Shown piece after piece: positions 1-8,971 of a stretch of DNA of 40,997 bases. The notes beneath the pieces were generated by a model. It did not search any database, was not told where the DNA came from, and saw nothing but the letters and a program-made list of their open reading frames with translations. Made by a program: the position numbers and the translations under genes. This stretch comes from Azospirillum humicireducens (GTDB taxonomy: Bacteria > Pseudomonadota > Alphaproteobacteria > Azospirillales > Azospirillaceae). Within the stretch, counting starts at the first letter, position 1, and each line of letters begins with the position of its first letter. The stretch lies in assembly GCF_001639105.2 (NCBI RefSeq), contig NZ_CP028907.1:12371-53367 (forward strand), written 5' to 3'.

Positions 1-1903
1 GGCCAAGGAAGCCACCTACAAGGCGATGCAGGAGGTCAGCGGGCCGATCATCGCCATCGCCCTGACGCTGGTCGCCGTCTTCGTGCCGCTGGCCGCCATG
101 ACCGGCCTGTCCGGCGAGTTCTACAAGCAGTTCGCGATGACCATCGCGATCTCCACCGTCATCTCGGCCTTCAACTCGCTGACCCTGTCGCCGGCCCTGT
201 CGGCGGTGCTGCTGCGCGGCCATGACCAGCCGCAGGATTGGCTGACCCGCGCCATGAACCGGGTGTTCGGCGGCTTCTTCCGCCTGTTCAACCGGGTGTT
301 CCACCGCGCCTCCACCGGCTATGGCCGCGGCGTCGGCGGGGTGGTTCGGCACAAGGGCATGATGATGCTGGTCTATGTGCTGCTGCTGGGCGCCACCGTC
401 CTGCTCGGCCGTGCGGTGCCGATGGGCTTCGTCCCGGCGCAGGACAAGGAATACCTGATCAGCTTCGCCCAGCTTCCCAACGGCGCCTCGCTCGACCGCA
501 CCGAGGCGGTGATCCGCGAGATGACCGACATCGCCCTCAAGCAACCGGGCGTGCAGAGCGCCGTCGCCTTCCCCGGCCTGTCGGTCAACGGCTTCACCAA
601 CAGCTCCAGCGCCGGCATCGTCTTCGTCACGCTGAAGCCCTTCGCCGAGCGCGGCGACGCCAGCCTGTCGGCCAACGCCATCGCCAGCACCCTGCAGATG
701 CGCTATGCCGGCCTGAAGGAGGCCTTCGTCGCCATCTTCCCGCCGCCGCCGGTGATGGGCCTCGGCACGCTGGGCGGCTTCAAGATGCAGCTGGAGGATC
801 GCGGAGCGCTGGGCTACGAGGCGCTGAACGCGGCGGTCGGCGCCTTCGTCACCAAGGCGATGCAGACGCCGGAGCTGGGACCGACCTTCTCCAGCTACCA
901 GATCAACGTGCCGCAGTTGGACGTCGATCTCGACCGGGTGAAGGCCAAGCAGCAGGGCGTGGCGGTCGGCGAGGTGTTCGACACCATGCAGATCTATCTG
1001 GGTTCGCTCTACGTCAACGACTTCAACAGCTTCGGCCGCGTCTACCAGGTGCGGGTGCAGGCGGACGCGCCGTTCCGGGCCGAGTCCGGCGACATCGGCC
1101 TCCTGAAGACCCGCAACGATCGCGGCGACATGGTGCCGCTGTCCTCGCTGGTCCGGGTGTCGCCCAGCTACGGGCCGGAGATGGTGGTGCGCTACAACGG
1201 CTACACCGCCGCCGACATCAACGGCGGACCGGCGCCGGGCTTCTCCTCCGGTCAGGCGCAGGCGGCGGCAGAACGCATCGCGGCGGAAACCCTGCCCCGC
1301 GGCGTGCGGTTCGAGTGGACCGACCTGACCTATCAGCAGATCCTGGCCGGCAACTCCGCGCTGTGGGTGTTCCCGATCAGCATCCTCTTGGTCTTCCTGG
1401 TGCTGGCGGCGCAGTATGAGAGCCTGACCCTGCCGCTGGCGATCCTGATGATCGTGCCGATGAGCCTGATGTCGGCGCTGGCCGGCGTGTGGATCACCGG
1501 CGGCGACAACAACATCTTCACCCAGATCGGCTTCATGGTTCTGGTCGGCCTGTCCGCCAAGAACGCCATCCTGATCGTGGAGTTCGCCCGCGAATTGGAG
1601 GAGCAGGGCCGCAGCACAATCCAGGCCGCCATCGAGGCCAGCCGCCTGCGCCTGCGCCCGATCCTGATGACCTCCATCGCCTTCATCATGGGCGTGGTGC
1701 CGCTGGTGACCTCCACCGGCGCCGGATCGGAGATGCGGCATGCCATGGGTGTGGCGGTGTTCGCCGGCATGATCGGCGTCACCCTGTTCGGTCTGGTGCT
1801 GACCCCGGTCTTCTACGTCCTGCTGCGCCGGCTGGCCGGCGCGAAGGTGGAGCGGTCGGCGGACATCCCCGCCACCCCCGCGGGAGCGGTGACGCACCAC
1901 TGA
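1..1903 (+). CDS. RND multidrug efflux permease, C-terminal part (5' truncated by window edge)
   Basis: This is the C-terminal two thirds of an inner-membrane RND (HAE1/AcrB-like) drug:proton antiporter. The reading frame is open from base 2 and enters the window in mid-protein, so the true start lies upstream. It begins in the first transmembrane bundle, with AKEATYKAMQEVSGP followed by two membrane helices and the loop LTLSPALSAVLLRG typical of the family. A large periplasmic porter/docking region follows (about residues 130-440 of the visible part). The second helix bundle then includes the family-typical stretch GLSAKNAILIVEFA and ends near LTPVFYVLLRRLAG. The protein normally works with a periplasmic adaptor and an outer-membrane channel; these would lie upstream and are not visible. 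It ends 4 bases before a convergent gene. The substrate cannot be told from sequence. The family call is very secure. Confidence 0.95.
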   Translation, partial: AKEATYKAMQEVSGPIIAIALTLVAVFVPLAAMTGLSGEFYKQFAMTIAISTVISAFNSLTLSPALSAVLLRGHDQPQDWLTRAMNRVFGGFFRLFNRVFHRASTGYGRGVGGVVRHKGMMMLVYVLLLGATVLLGRAVPMGFVPAQDKEYLISFAQLPNGASLDRTEAVIREMTDIALKQPGVQSAVAFPGLSVNGFTNSSSAGIVFVTLKPFAERGDASLSANAIASTLQMRYAGLKEAFVAIFPPPPVMGLGTLGGFKMQLEDRGALGYEALNAAVGAFVTKAMQTPELGPTFSSYQINVPQLDVDLDRVKAKQQGVAVGEVFDTMQIYLGSLYVNDFNSFGRVYQVRVQADAPFRAESGDIGLLKTRNDRGDMVPLSSLVRVSPSYGPEMVVRYNGYTAADINGGPAPGFSSGQAQAAAERIAAETLPRGVRFEWTDLTYQQILAGNSALWVFPISILLVFLVLAAQYESLTLPLAILMIVPMSLMSALAGVWITGGDNNIFTQIGFMVLVGLSAKNAILIVEFARELEEQGRSTIQAAIEASRLRLRPILMTSIAFIMGVVPLVTSTGAGSEMRHAMGVAVFAGMIGVTLFGLVLTPVFYVLLRRLAGAKVERSADIPATPAGAVTHH

Positions 1904-1907
1904 CCGC

Positions 1908-3014
1908 TTACCGTCTGAACACTTCCTCCGCCACGGCATCCAGCAGGGCCTCGTCGCTCTGCTGGTTTCCGTTCGTCAGGAAGATCAGAGCGGTGCGGCG
2001 GCCGGGGTAATAGCGGACATCGGCCTCGAACCCGTCATAGCGGCCGTCATGGCCGACGCCGCGCCCCCAGCGGTCCTTCCACAGCGCGACGCCCAGCCCC
2101 TGCCCCTCCTCGTTCTCCGACGGGGTCATCATCCGCCGGACCGTCTCGGGCTTCAGCAAGCGGTTGTCGCGGAACAGGGCGAAGACGAAGCGCTCCAGAT
2201 CGCCGGCAGTGGTGACCAGCGGCCCGTCGCCGGTGGTCGCCGCCCAGGATCTGCGGCTGACGTCGCCATCTTCGGTATAGCCATGGGCAAGGCTGCGGTC
2301 GCGCGGATCGGCGCCGACGGTGGTCGAGCCCATCCCGGCCCGGTCGATCACCCGATTCCGCAGCACCTGCGCGAAGGGAACGCCGTCGCGCAGCCCCGCG
2401 ATGTGGCCGAGCAGGACATAGTTGCTGTTGGAATATTCGTAATGCCCGCCGACCGGCCCTGTCGCCTCCTCCCCCGCCGCATAGGCGAGCAGAGCGCCGT
2501 TGCGCGGCAGTCGCTCCGGCTTGGCCGCCTCGTCCTCTTCATAGGCATCGGTGATGTAGTCGGGAATGCCCGAGCTGTGGTCGAGCAGATGGACCAGCTG
2601 CGCCCGGTTGACATTGGCGACCTTGCCCAGCGGCAGGTCCGGCGCCAAGTGCCGGACCTGCTGGTCGAGCGAGAGCAGCCCCTCCTCTACCTGCTGCAGC
2701 ACGGCGGCGGCGGTCGCCATCTTTCCGACGGAGGCGACATAGAAGCGCGTCTCCTCCGTGACCGGCCGCTCGCCGCGCCGGTCGGCGATGCCGGAGACGA
2801 CGACGCGCCGTATGTCGGGACCGGACACCAGCAGGACGCCGCCGTCGAGTTCCTCCTCGGCAAGAAAGCGGTCGAGGAGGCGCTGCAGGCGGTCGGCTGC
2901 GTGGGCGGACGGGGCCGCGGAGCCCAGCAGGAGTGCAATGGCCAAGGTCAGCCGGAGCAAGCGCCCATGCCGGGCGGAAGCCCCGTCCTTCCGGCCTTTT
3001 CCATCCCTCTGCAT
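1908..3014 (-). CDS. Serine beta-lactamase-like hydrolase (class C / PBP4* family), exported
   Basis: This 368-residue protein belongs to the beta-lactamase-related serine hydrolase family (class C beta-lactamases, D-alanyl-D-alanine carboxypeptidases, EstB-like esterases). An arginine/lysine-rich N-terminus is followed by a hydrophobic segment and an AHA-like cleavage site near residue 39, so export to the periplasm is likely. The nucleophile motif SVGK (SxxK) lies in YVASVGKMATAA, and the second motif appears as YSNSNY (YxN type). A late GHDGRYDG segment takes the place of the KTG-type motif. The start is supported by a G-rich Shine-Dalgarno sequence about 8 bases upstream of ATG. Substrate is not predictable: true beta-lactamase, peptidase and esterase activities all occur in this family. 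It is the last gene of a leftward group and converges on the RND permease. Confidence 0.85.
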   Translation of the reverse strand: MQRDGKGRKDGASARHGRLLRLTLAIALLLGSAAPSAHAADRLQRLLDRFLAEEELDGGVLLVSGPDIRRVVVSGIADRRGERPVTEETRFYVASVGKMATAAAVLQQVEEGLLSLDQQVRHLAPDLPLGKVANVNRAQLVHLLDHSSGIPDYITDAYEEDEAAKPERLPRNGALLAYAAGEEATGPVGGHYEYSNSNYVLLGHIAGLRDGVPFAQVLRNRVIDRAGMGSTTVGADPRDRSLAHGYTEDGDVSRRSWAATTGDGPLVTTAGDLERFVFALFRDNRLLKPETVRRMMTPSENEEGQGLGVALWKDRWGRGVGHDGRYDGFEADVRYYPGRRTALIFLTNGNQQSDEALLDAVAEEVFRR

Positions 3015-3116
3015 TGCCCTGCCCCCTCGTAGCCCGGCGGAGTTACGCCAAAAGCGGTGTCCGGTTTCGAGGCTGCGCAGGGCAATCGAGAACCGGCAAG
3101 GGGTGGGAGCCGCGGA

Positions 3117-3701
3117 TCAGGTGAAGCTGTCGCCCAGACCGAGGTTCTTCAGAGAGAACCCGGCCTCCTTGCAGGTCTGGCGGATCTTGCGGACGGCAGC
3201 CAGCAGTTCCTTGCTATGACTGAGGGTCGGCGGCGTCCGGACAATCTGCGCGAACAGCTCCTGGTTCATCTGGTATCTCAATATGTTCTTAGGATCGCTT
3301 TCCAGATGCAGCAGAAACATGTCGTCGAAGATGTTGCTGTCGACGGTGCGGGTGCTAGACGTCTTCACCCGCTTGAACCAGCTCATGCTCTTAGCCAGCT
3401 TCGAATTCTGTTCGACCGTCTTCATTTCACTGGCGAGCTTTGCGTAGGCGGCGCTGTCGTCTTCCCTGTCGCCCAGGAACATCTTGAAGATGCAAATCGC
3501 CTTGGTCTTGGTCGGTTCGGCGCGGAAATCCAGCACCATCCAGGGGAACAGCAACCGCTTGAGACGGTCTATCGAAGTCTCGATGGAATCCACGTCCATC
3601 TTCTTGGCGATCGCGCCCTGGCTTCGCGACAATGCGGCATGGACCAGGGCACGGCGGGTATCGGCCGGCGCAAAGGCGACAGTCTGGGCAACGGACGTCA
3701 C
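3117..3701 (-). CDS. Hypothetical protein, lower GC than neighbours
   Basis: This 194-residue protein is not one I recognise. I chose the GTG start at 3701 because a strong Shine-Dalgarno sequence (GAGGAGGGG) lies 6 bases upstream of it; the longer frame from 3752 has no comparable site. The product is soluble-looking and mostly helical by composition, without signal peptide or membrane helix. It contains the stretches KRLLFPWMVLDFRAEPTKTK, FDDMFLLHLESDPKNILRYQ and AVRKIRQTCKEAGFSLKNLG. Base composition and codon use look less GC-biased than in polA beside it, which may mean recent acquisition. It sits between polA and the hydrolase on the same strand, with 115 bases separating it from polA, so it may have its own promoter. 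No function is proposed. Confidence 0.7.
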   Translation of the reverse strand: MTSVAQTVAFAPADTRRALVHAALSRSQGAIAKKMDVDSIETSIDRLKRLLFPWMVLDFRAEPTKTKAICIFKMFLGDREDDSAAYAKLASEMKTVEQNSKLAKSMSWFKRVKTSSTRTVDSNIFDDMFLLHLESDPKNILRYQMNQELFAQIVRTPPTLSHSKELLAAVRKIRQTCKEAGFSLKNLGLGDSFT

Positions 3702-3816
3702 TTGTAACCCCTCCTCATCAAAGGGATATTTTCGATCCGTTCGGGCTAACACACATAACTATGCTGACTCAATAAATTGCGGCCGGCGCGGCAGGTGCGG
3801 GAGCCGACCCTACCCC

Positions 3817-6711
3817 TCAATGCGCCTCCTCCCAATTGTCCCCGATCCCCGCCTCCGCCACCAGCGGCACGCCAAGATGGGCCGCACCCTCCATCACCCC
3901 GCGCACGATGCGCGCCGCGTCCTCGGCCTCCGCTTCCGGCACCTCGAACAGCAGTTCGTCATGCACCTGCAAAAGCATCCGCGCGTTGCTCCCCGCCGCG
4001 GCCAATGCGCCCGGCATGCGGTTCATGGCGCGCTTCATGATGTCGGCGGCGGTGCCCTGGATCGGGGCGTTGATGGCCTGACGCTCGGCGAAGGCGCGGC
4101 GGGCGGCGTTCTTGTCCTGGATGCCGGGCATGTAGCAGCGGCGGCCGAACAGCGTCACCACATAGCCGTGCTGGCGGGCGAAGCTCTTGATCGACTCCAT
4201 CCACACCTTCAGCTCGTGGAAGCGCTCCAGATAGGTCTTGATGAAGGCGTTGGCCTCGCCGGGCGCGATGCCCAGCTGGCGGCCCAGGCCGAAGCCGGAG
4301 ATGCCGTAGATGATGCCGAAGTTGATCGCCTTTGCCTTGCGGCGGATGTCCGGCGTCATCTGCTCCAGCGGGATGCCGAACACCTGGGCGGCGGTCGCGG
4401 CGTGAATGTCCAGGCCGTCGCGGAAGGCGTCCTGCAGCGCCTGGATGTTCGCCATCTCCGCCACCAGACGCAGCTCGATCTGCGAATAGTCGACGCTCAG
4501 CAGCTTGTGGCCGGGAGACGCCACGAAGGCGCGGCGGATCTTCTTGCCCTCCTCCGTCCGCACCGGGATGTTCTGCAGGTTGGGATCCGTGGAGGACAGG
4601 CGGCCGGTGTTGGTCGCCGCCAGCGCGAAGGCGGTGTGGACCCGGCCGGTGACGGGGGAGATCTTCTCCTGCAGCGCGTCGGTATAGGTGCTCTTCAGCT
4701 TTGCGAGCTGGCGCCAGTCCAGAACGCGCTGGGCGATGGTGTGGCCCTGCTCCGCCAGCTCCTCCAGCACGCTGCTGTCGGTGGAATAGGCGCCGGTCTT
4801 GCCCTTCTTGCCGGTGCCCAGCTTCAGCGTGTCGAACAGGATCTCGCCCAGCTGCTTGGGAGAGCCGATGTTGAAGCTCTGGCCGGCCAGCGCGTGGACG
4901 TCCTTCTCGATCTCGGCGAGGCGGATGGACAGGCTCTGCGACAGGTCGGACAGCGCCTTCTTGTCGATGCGCACGCCGGCGCGCTCCATGTCGGCCACCA
5001 CCGGGACCAGCGGGCGGTCCAGCGTCTCATAGACGGTGACCATGCGGTCGTCGACCAGCCGCGGCTTCAGCAGCGTCCACAGGCGCAGCGTGATGTCGGC
5101 ATCCTCGGCGGCATAGGCCAGCGCCTTGTCCAGCGGCACGCGGTCGAAGGTGATCTGGCTCTTGCCAGTGCCGCAGACCTCCTTGAAGGGGATCGGCGTA
5201 TAGGCGAGGTGCAGTTCCGCCAGCTCGTCCATGCCGTGGCCGTGGGCGCCGCCGTCCAGCACATAGGAGATCAGCATGCTGTCGTCCACCGGCGACACCG
5301 CGATGCCGTTGCGGGCGAACAGCTGGTGGTCGAACTTGAAGTTGTGGCCGATCTTCAGGACCGACGGGTCCTCCAGCACGTCCTTCAGGATCGCCATCGC
5401 TTCGGTCGTCGGGATCTGCACCGGCGGCGGCGGGGCGTCGAAATCAAGCTGGCCGGCGGCGGCAGTGGACGAACCATGCGCCAGCGGGATGTAGCAGGCA
5501 ATGCCCGGCTCGGTCGACAGCGACACGCCGACCAGCGTGGCGGTGGCCGGGGTCAGGCTGTCCGTTTCGGTATCCACCGCCAGCACGCCGGTCTCGCGGG
5601 CGCGCTCGACCCAGCGGCGCAGCGTGTCGGCGTCCTGCACCAGCTCGTAACGCACCTCCGGCACATTCAGCACCGTCTTGCGGGCCGGGCGCTCCCCCGC
5701 TTCCCCGGACGGCGCGGCGGCGGGATCCTTCGCCGCGGGGGCGGCCGAGGTGGGGGCGGCGGATGATCCGGCACCGTCGGCGATGCGGCCGTCCTTCAGC
5801 ATCTCCATCTCGACGCGCGAGACGATGCTGCGGAAGCCCTGGGCGCGCAGGAAATCGATCAGGCGCTGGTGATCGGGCTCGCGCACGCGCAGCTCGTCCA
5901 GCGGCTTGGGCGGCGGCACATTCTCGTCCAGCAGAACCAGGCGGCGGGAGATGCGGGCCTGCTCGGCGAACTCGATCAGCTTCTGGCGGCGGGCCGGCTG
6001 CTTGATCTTATCGGCATTGGCCAGCAGGGCTTCCAGATCGCCATATTCGGTGATCAGCTGGGCCGCGGTCTTCACGCCGATGCCCGGCACGCCGGGGACA
6101 TTGTCGACGCTGTCGCCGGCCAGCGCCTGGACGTCCACCACCTTGTCCGGCGCGACTCCGAACTTCTCGAACACCTCGTCGGGGCCGATGGTCTTGTTCT
6201 TCATCGGGTCGAACATGCCGACACCGGGACGAACCAGCTGCATCAGGTCCTTGTCGGACGAAACGATGGTGACCTGACGCCCCGCCTCCTGCGCCAGCCG
6301 GGCATAGGTGGCAATCAGATCGTCGGCCTCATAGCCTTCCAGCTCCAGGCAGGGCAGGCAGAAGGCCTCCGTCGCCTCGCGAATCAGGGCGAACTGCGGC
6401 TTCAACTCCTCCGGCGGTTCCGGACGGTGGGCCTTGTAGTCGGGATAGAACTCGTTGCGGAAATTCAGGCGCTTGCTGTCGAAGACGACCGCCACCGCCT
6501 CCGCCCTGGCGTCGGCCAGCAGCTTCAGCAGCATGTTGGAGAAGCCCAGCACCGCGTTGACCGGCGTGCCGTCCGGCCGCGTCAGCATCGGCAGCGCATG
6601 GAAGGCGCGGAAGATGAAGCCGGAGCCGTCGACCAGATACAGCCCGCTGCCGTCGCCATTTGAGGCGGTGCCGGAGGCGTCGTTCTGGGAGGCAGCGGTG
6701 GCGTCGGTCAT
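3817..6711 (-). CDS. polA: DNA polymerase I
   Basis: This 964-residue family A polymerase does Okazaki-fragment processing and repair synthesis. The N-terminal 5'-3' nuclease domain starts at LYLVDGSGFIFRAFHALP (about residues 24-310). A 3'-5' exonuclease domain keeps its catalytic acidic motifs: DTETDS near 378, the stretch IGHNFKFD, and YAAEDADITLRLW. Proofreading is therefore probably active, as in E. coli and unlike Taq. The polymerase domain has motif A (SVDYSQIELRL, about 737), motif B (RRKAKAINFGIIYG, about 780) and motif C (QVHDELLFE, about 915). I placed the start at 6711 (MTDATAAS) rather than 6747, because the nuclease domain begins soon after and a purine-rich GAGAG site precedes it. 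An Ala/Pro-rich linker lies between the two nuclease domains. The gene stands alone. Confidence 0.97.
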   Translation of the reverse strand: MTDATAASQNDASGTASNGDGSGLYLVDGSGFIFRAFHALPMLTRPDGTPVNAVLGFSNMLLKLLADARAEAVAVVFDSKRLNFRNEFYPDYKAHRPEPPEELKPQFALIREATEAFCLPCLELEGYEADDLIATYARLAQEAGRQVTIVSSDKDLMQLVRPGVGMFDPMKNKTIGPDEVFEKFGVAPDKVVDVQALAGDSVDNVPGVPGIGVKTAAQLITEYGDLEALLANADKIKQPARRQKLIEFAEQARISRRLVLLDENVPPPKPLDELRVREPDHQRLIDFLRAQGFRSIVSRVEMEMLKDGRIADGAGSSAAPTSAAPAAKDPAAAPSGEAGERPARKTVLNVPEVRYELVQDADTLRRWVERARETGVLAVDTETDSLTPATATLVGVSLSTEPGIACYIPLAHGSSTAAAGQLDFDAPPPPVQIPTTEAMAILKDVLEDPSVLKIGHNFKFDHQLFARNGIAVSPVDDSMLISYVLDGGAHGHGMDELAELHLAYTPIPFKEVCGTGKSQITFDRVPLDKALAYAAEDADITLRLWTLLKPRLVDDRMVTVYETLDRPLVPVVADMERAGVRIDKKALSDLSQSLSIRLAEIEKDVHALAGQSFNIGSPKQLGEILFDTLKLGTGKKGKTGAYSTDSSVLEELAEQGHTIAQRVLDWRQLAKLKSTYTDALQEKISPVTGRVHTAFALAATNTGRLSSTDPNLQNIPVRTEEGKKIRRAFVASPGHKLLSVDYSQIELRLVAEMANIQALQDAFRDGLDIHAATAAQVFGIPLEQMTPDIRRKAKAINFGIIYGISGFGLGRQLGIAPGEANAFIKTYLERFHELKVWMESIKSFARQHGYVVTLFGRRCYMPGIQDKNAARRAFAERQAINAPIQGTAADIMKRAMNRMPGALAAAGSNARMLLQVHDELLFEVPEAEAEDAARIVRGVMEGAAHLGVPLVAEAGIGDNWEEAH

Positions 6712-6814
6712 GATGGTCTCTCGTCCCTTCCTTGCGGGCGCCACCATCGCCGAAGGAGGCCCGTGAGTCGAGTGCCGAGACGGATATCAGGGGCCGGAGA
6801 ACAGGGGGCGGGAA

Positions 6815-7582
6815 TCAGGACGTGCTGTCCTCGACCACGCTGCTGACCACCGGGCCGACGAAGGCATAGCCGACGCCGTGCACCGCCTGAACCGGCAGGG
6901 GGCAGCCGCTGCGTTCCTCCACCTTGATGCGCAGGCGGCGCACCAGCGAATCGATGGAGCGGCTGTAGGGATCCCAGTCGCGGCCCGTCAGCGCCACCGA
7001 GATATCCTGACGGCTCACCGGCTCGCCGGGAACGGTGACCAGCAGCGAGAGGAACTTGAACTCGGTCGCGGTCAGCGGCACGGCGGCGCCGGTCGGCGGT
7101 TGGATGCGCCATTCGATGTCGTCGAAGACCCAGGCCCTGCGCGCGTCGGCCGCAGGAGCGGCGGGCGGCGGCTCCGGTGCAGCGAGCGGGGCGACCCCCT
7201 TCTGCATCCGGCGCATCAGCGCCTTGACCTGCGCCTCGACCTCGCGGAAATCCACGGGCTTGACCAGATAGACATCGGCCCCCAGTTCCAACCCGATGAC
7301 CCGATCGATCAGGCTGGACCGCGCCGTCAGCATGATGATGGCGGCATGGGACGACGCGCGGATGCGCCGCGCGACCGAAAAGCCGTCCTCATCGGGCAGA
7401 TTGACGTCGAGTACGATGACGTCGGCAGGGCCGCCTTCCAGCAGCCGGTCCAGTTCCGCGCCGCGCGACGCTCCCCGCACCTCGAATCCGCAGCGGTCGA
7501 GATATTCGACGAGGTCGTCACGAAGGTCGGCTTCGTCCTCGACCACAATGATCCGGGCCACGACGCCTATGCCCCCATTCAC
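6815..7582 (-). CDS. OmpR/PhoB-type response regulator (orphan)
   Basis: This 255-residue two-component response regulator has an N-terminal receiver domain (acidic pocket VVEDEADL, phospho-acceptor D59 in IVLDVNLPDEDGF, switch residues in MLTARSS and YLVKPVDF). A Pro/Ala linker (about 125-145) joins it to a C-terminal winged-helix DNA-binding domain. That domain contains the family-typical LTATEFKFLSLLV and VDxLVRRLRIK-like segment (IDSLVRRLRIKVEE) and ends near VHGVGYAF. No histidine kinase is adjacent on this strand, so it is an orphan here. The nearest upstream gene on the same strand, 97 bases away, encodes a periplasmic solute-binding protein. The start is uncertain: ATG at 7582, or a GTG seven codons later just before the first receiver strand. 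Confidence 0.9.
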   Translation of the reverse strand: MNGGIGVVARIIVVEDEADLRDDLVEYLDRCGFEVRGASRGAELDRLLEGGPADVIVLDVNLPDEDGFSVARRIRASSHAAIIMLTARSSLIDRVIGLELGADVYLVKPVDFREVEAQVKALMRRMQKGVAPLAAPEPPPAAPAADARRAWVFDDIEWRIQPPTGAAVPLTATEFKFLSLLVTVPGEPVSRQDISVALTGRDWDPYSRSIDSLVRRLRIKVEERSGCPLPVQAVHGVGYAFVGPVVSSVVEDSTS

Positions 7583-7640
7583 ATTCGTATGAAGTTATCT
7601 TAAACACCCAGTCGGGTTACGCAAACCCAATCAATAGGAT

Positions 7641-7658
7641 CAGACCAAACCGGGTCTG
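7641..7658 (-). terminator. Possible terminator after the solute-binding protein gene
   Basis: A perfect 6-bp inverted repeat (CAGACC / GGTCTG, loop of six) begins 22 bases after the stop codon of the leftward solute-binding protein gene. On that strand it is followed by the moderately T-rich stretch ATCCTATTGATTGGGTTT. The stem is short, so confidence is low. It could instead be a regulatory site upstream of the response regulator gene. Confidence 0.35.
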
Positions 7659-7679
7659 CACAAGATCGGATCCGCCACC

Positions 7680-8498
7680 TTACCTCTCGGACAGGTACTG
7701 GTCGCCGACGGTGGCGGCGTAGCGCGCTACCGCAGCCTTGTCGATGGCATCGATCCGGCCCTTCCCCTTCAGCTCCGCAAGGCAGCGGTCGAAGTCGCCC
7801 CGTAGCGACTCGTCGCGGAACACCATGCTGTAGGGTGTCGGCGGGAAGATGGCGGTGAATTGCACCGGCTGGCCGGGGTCGAAGGGCAGACCGCCGCCCG
7901 CCTTCGCCTTGTCCTGCAGCTGACGGTTGTATTCGGCGAAGATCAGCCCGTCCGCCAGAACAGCGTCGACCCGGCCGGCGAACAGCAGATTGGAATGAAC
8001 CATCTGGTCGGCGCGCTCGCGGAAGTCGGAGAAACTCGGGATCGCATCCCGCAGGCCGGGCAGGACATCGGGGGCGCCCGTGAAGGTGATCACCCGCTTG
8101 CCTGCCAGATCGGCCAGCGTCTTCACGGTCAGGCCACTGCTCCTCAGCACCGACGCGCCGTTCTGGTAGAGGATATATGGGGCGGAGCGCGCACCCGGCA
8201 TCTCCATGCCAGCCGGCACGGTGGTGACGGCGTCAACCTTGGCACCGTCGCGGAAATCGTTCCAATGGCGGCCGAAGGGCACGACCTTGAACTGCGCCTC
8301 ATGCCCGCAGGCCGCCAGTGTCTCGGCGATGATGGAGGCTTCCCGCCCGGTGCCGGCGGCCGTCATCATCGGCGGCAACTCCGGCGCCATCACCGTGACC
8401 GGACGGGCCGCGGCCGGTGATGCGGCCAGGAGAAGGGCGGCGGCGAGCGTGGCGGAAATGACCCCTGCGGCACCGAATGCACGAACATCGAACGCCAT
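7680..8498 (-). CDS. Periplasmic solute-binding protein, family 3 (PBP2 fold)
   Basis: This 272-residue protein has a clear Sec signal peptide (hydrophobic core AGVISATLAAALLLAA, cleavage after AAARP-like Ala motif near residue 32). The mature part reads as a type 2 periplasmic binding protein of the amino-acid-binding (SBP_bac_3) superfamily, with the internal segment TLADLAGKRVITFTGA typical of the second lobe. No ABC permease or ATPase gene adjoins it, so it may be a stand-alone sensor or an orphan binding protein. Similar orphan proteins in Rhodospirillales often lie next to signalling genes. The ligand is unknown. The ATG at 8498 is preceded by GGAGG at a 7-base spacing. It is transcribed divergently from the Sia operon. 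Confidence 0.85.
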   Translation of the reverse strand: MAFDVRAFGAAGVISATLAAALLLAASPAAARPVTVMAPELPPMMTAAGTGREASIIAETLAACGHEAQFKVVPFGRHWNDFRDGAKVDAVTTVPAGMEMPGARSAPYILYQNGASVLRSSGLTVKTLADLAGKRVITFTGAPDVLPGLRDAIPSFSDFRERADQMVHSNLLFAGRVDAVLADGLIFAEYNRQLQDKAKAGGGLPFDPGQPVQFTAIFPPTPYSMVFRDESLRGDFDRCLAELKGKGRIDAIDKAAVARYAATVGDQYLSER

Positions 8499-8971
8499 CC
8501 TTCGCCCTCCACCGTTGCGGTCCAGGCCGCGACCGTCCTACCGGGATGCGGCGGACGGGAAGGTAGCATGGGCGACTGCGCGGCCGTACAGCGAAAATCC
8601 CATTTTGGGGCAACGGCTTGGTGCTGCTCACCCCACCATTTGGCCGGCAATCGTCACAGTTCGATTCAATTGGACGACATTGGTCGCCCTCGGTTGCCGG
8701 TCGTTCCCATTTTCCCAGGCTTCCTGATAATGAAGCAAGGCATTGCCGAATGTTATTTCACGACTGGATAAAACGATCATGCTATGGATGGGTCGATCCG
8801 CCACATGCATCATGCCCGCCGGCTGTTATCGATGACTGTCGGCGCGCCACACGCAGGGGTGGAATTGCCGATGGGCGTGGGACTGCCGCACTCCCGGTCG
8901 ACCGCACCGGGTCTACCGTGAAGACCGTCATGAACGACCACGCTCCGGTCAGCCGGGTCAGGAGGATGTGG
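8499..8971. other. Intergenic region between divergent solute-binding protein gene and Sia operon
   Basis: This 473-base gap must hold the promoters of both divergent transcription units. I see no convincing gene in it: the open frames that run through it lack ribosome sites and family features, and the long frame running into siaA is simply an unblocked extension. No strong hairpin or clear sigma-70 pair was found. A moderate AT-rich patch at about 8740-8790 is the likeliest promoter area for the Sia operon. Confidence 0.5.

Noticed and set aside
3484..5766. 760-codon open frame antisense to polA
   Set aside because: It is a GC-rich antisense shadow: the translation is His/Arg/Gln/Leu-rich with no domain, and the minus-strand polA has all its motifs.
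8652..8680. GTTCGATTC resembling a tRNA T-loop
   Set aside because: The flanking bases do not form a T-stem and no acceptor or anticodon stem can be built around it.
8618..8971. 118-codon N-terminal extension of siaA
   Set aside because: Open only by chance. The AGGAGG at 8960-8965 and the topology of the protein point to 8972; the extension has no conserved or hydrophobic features.
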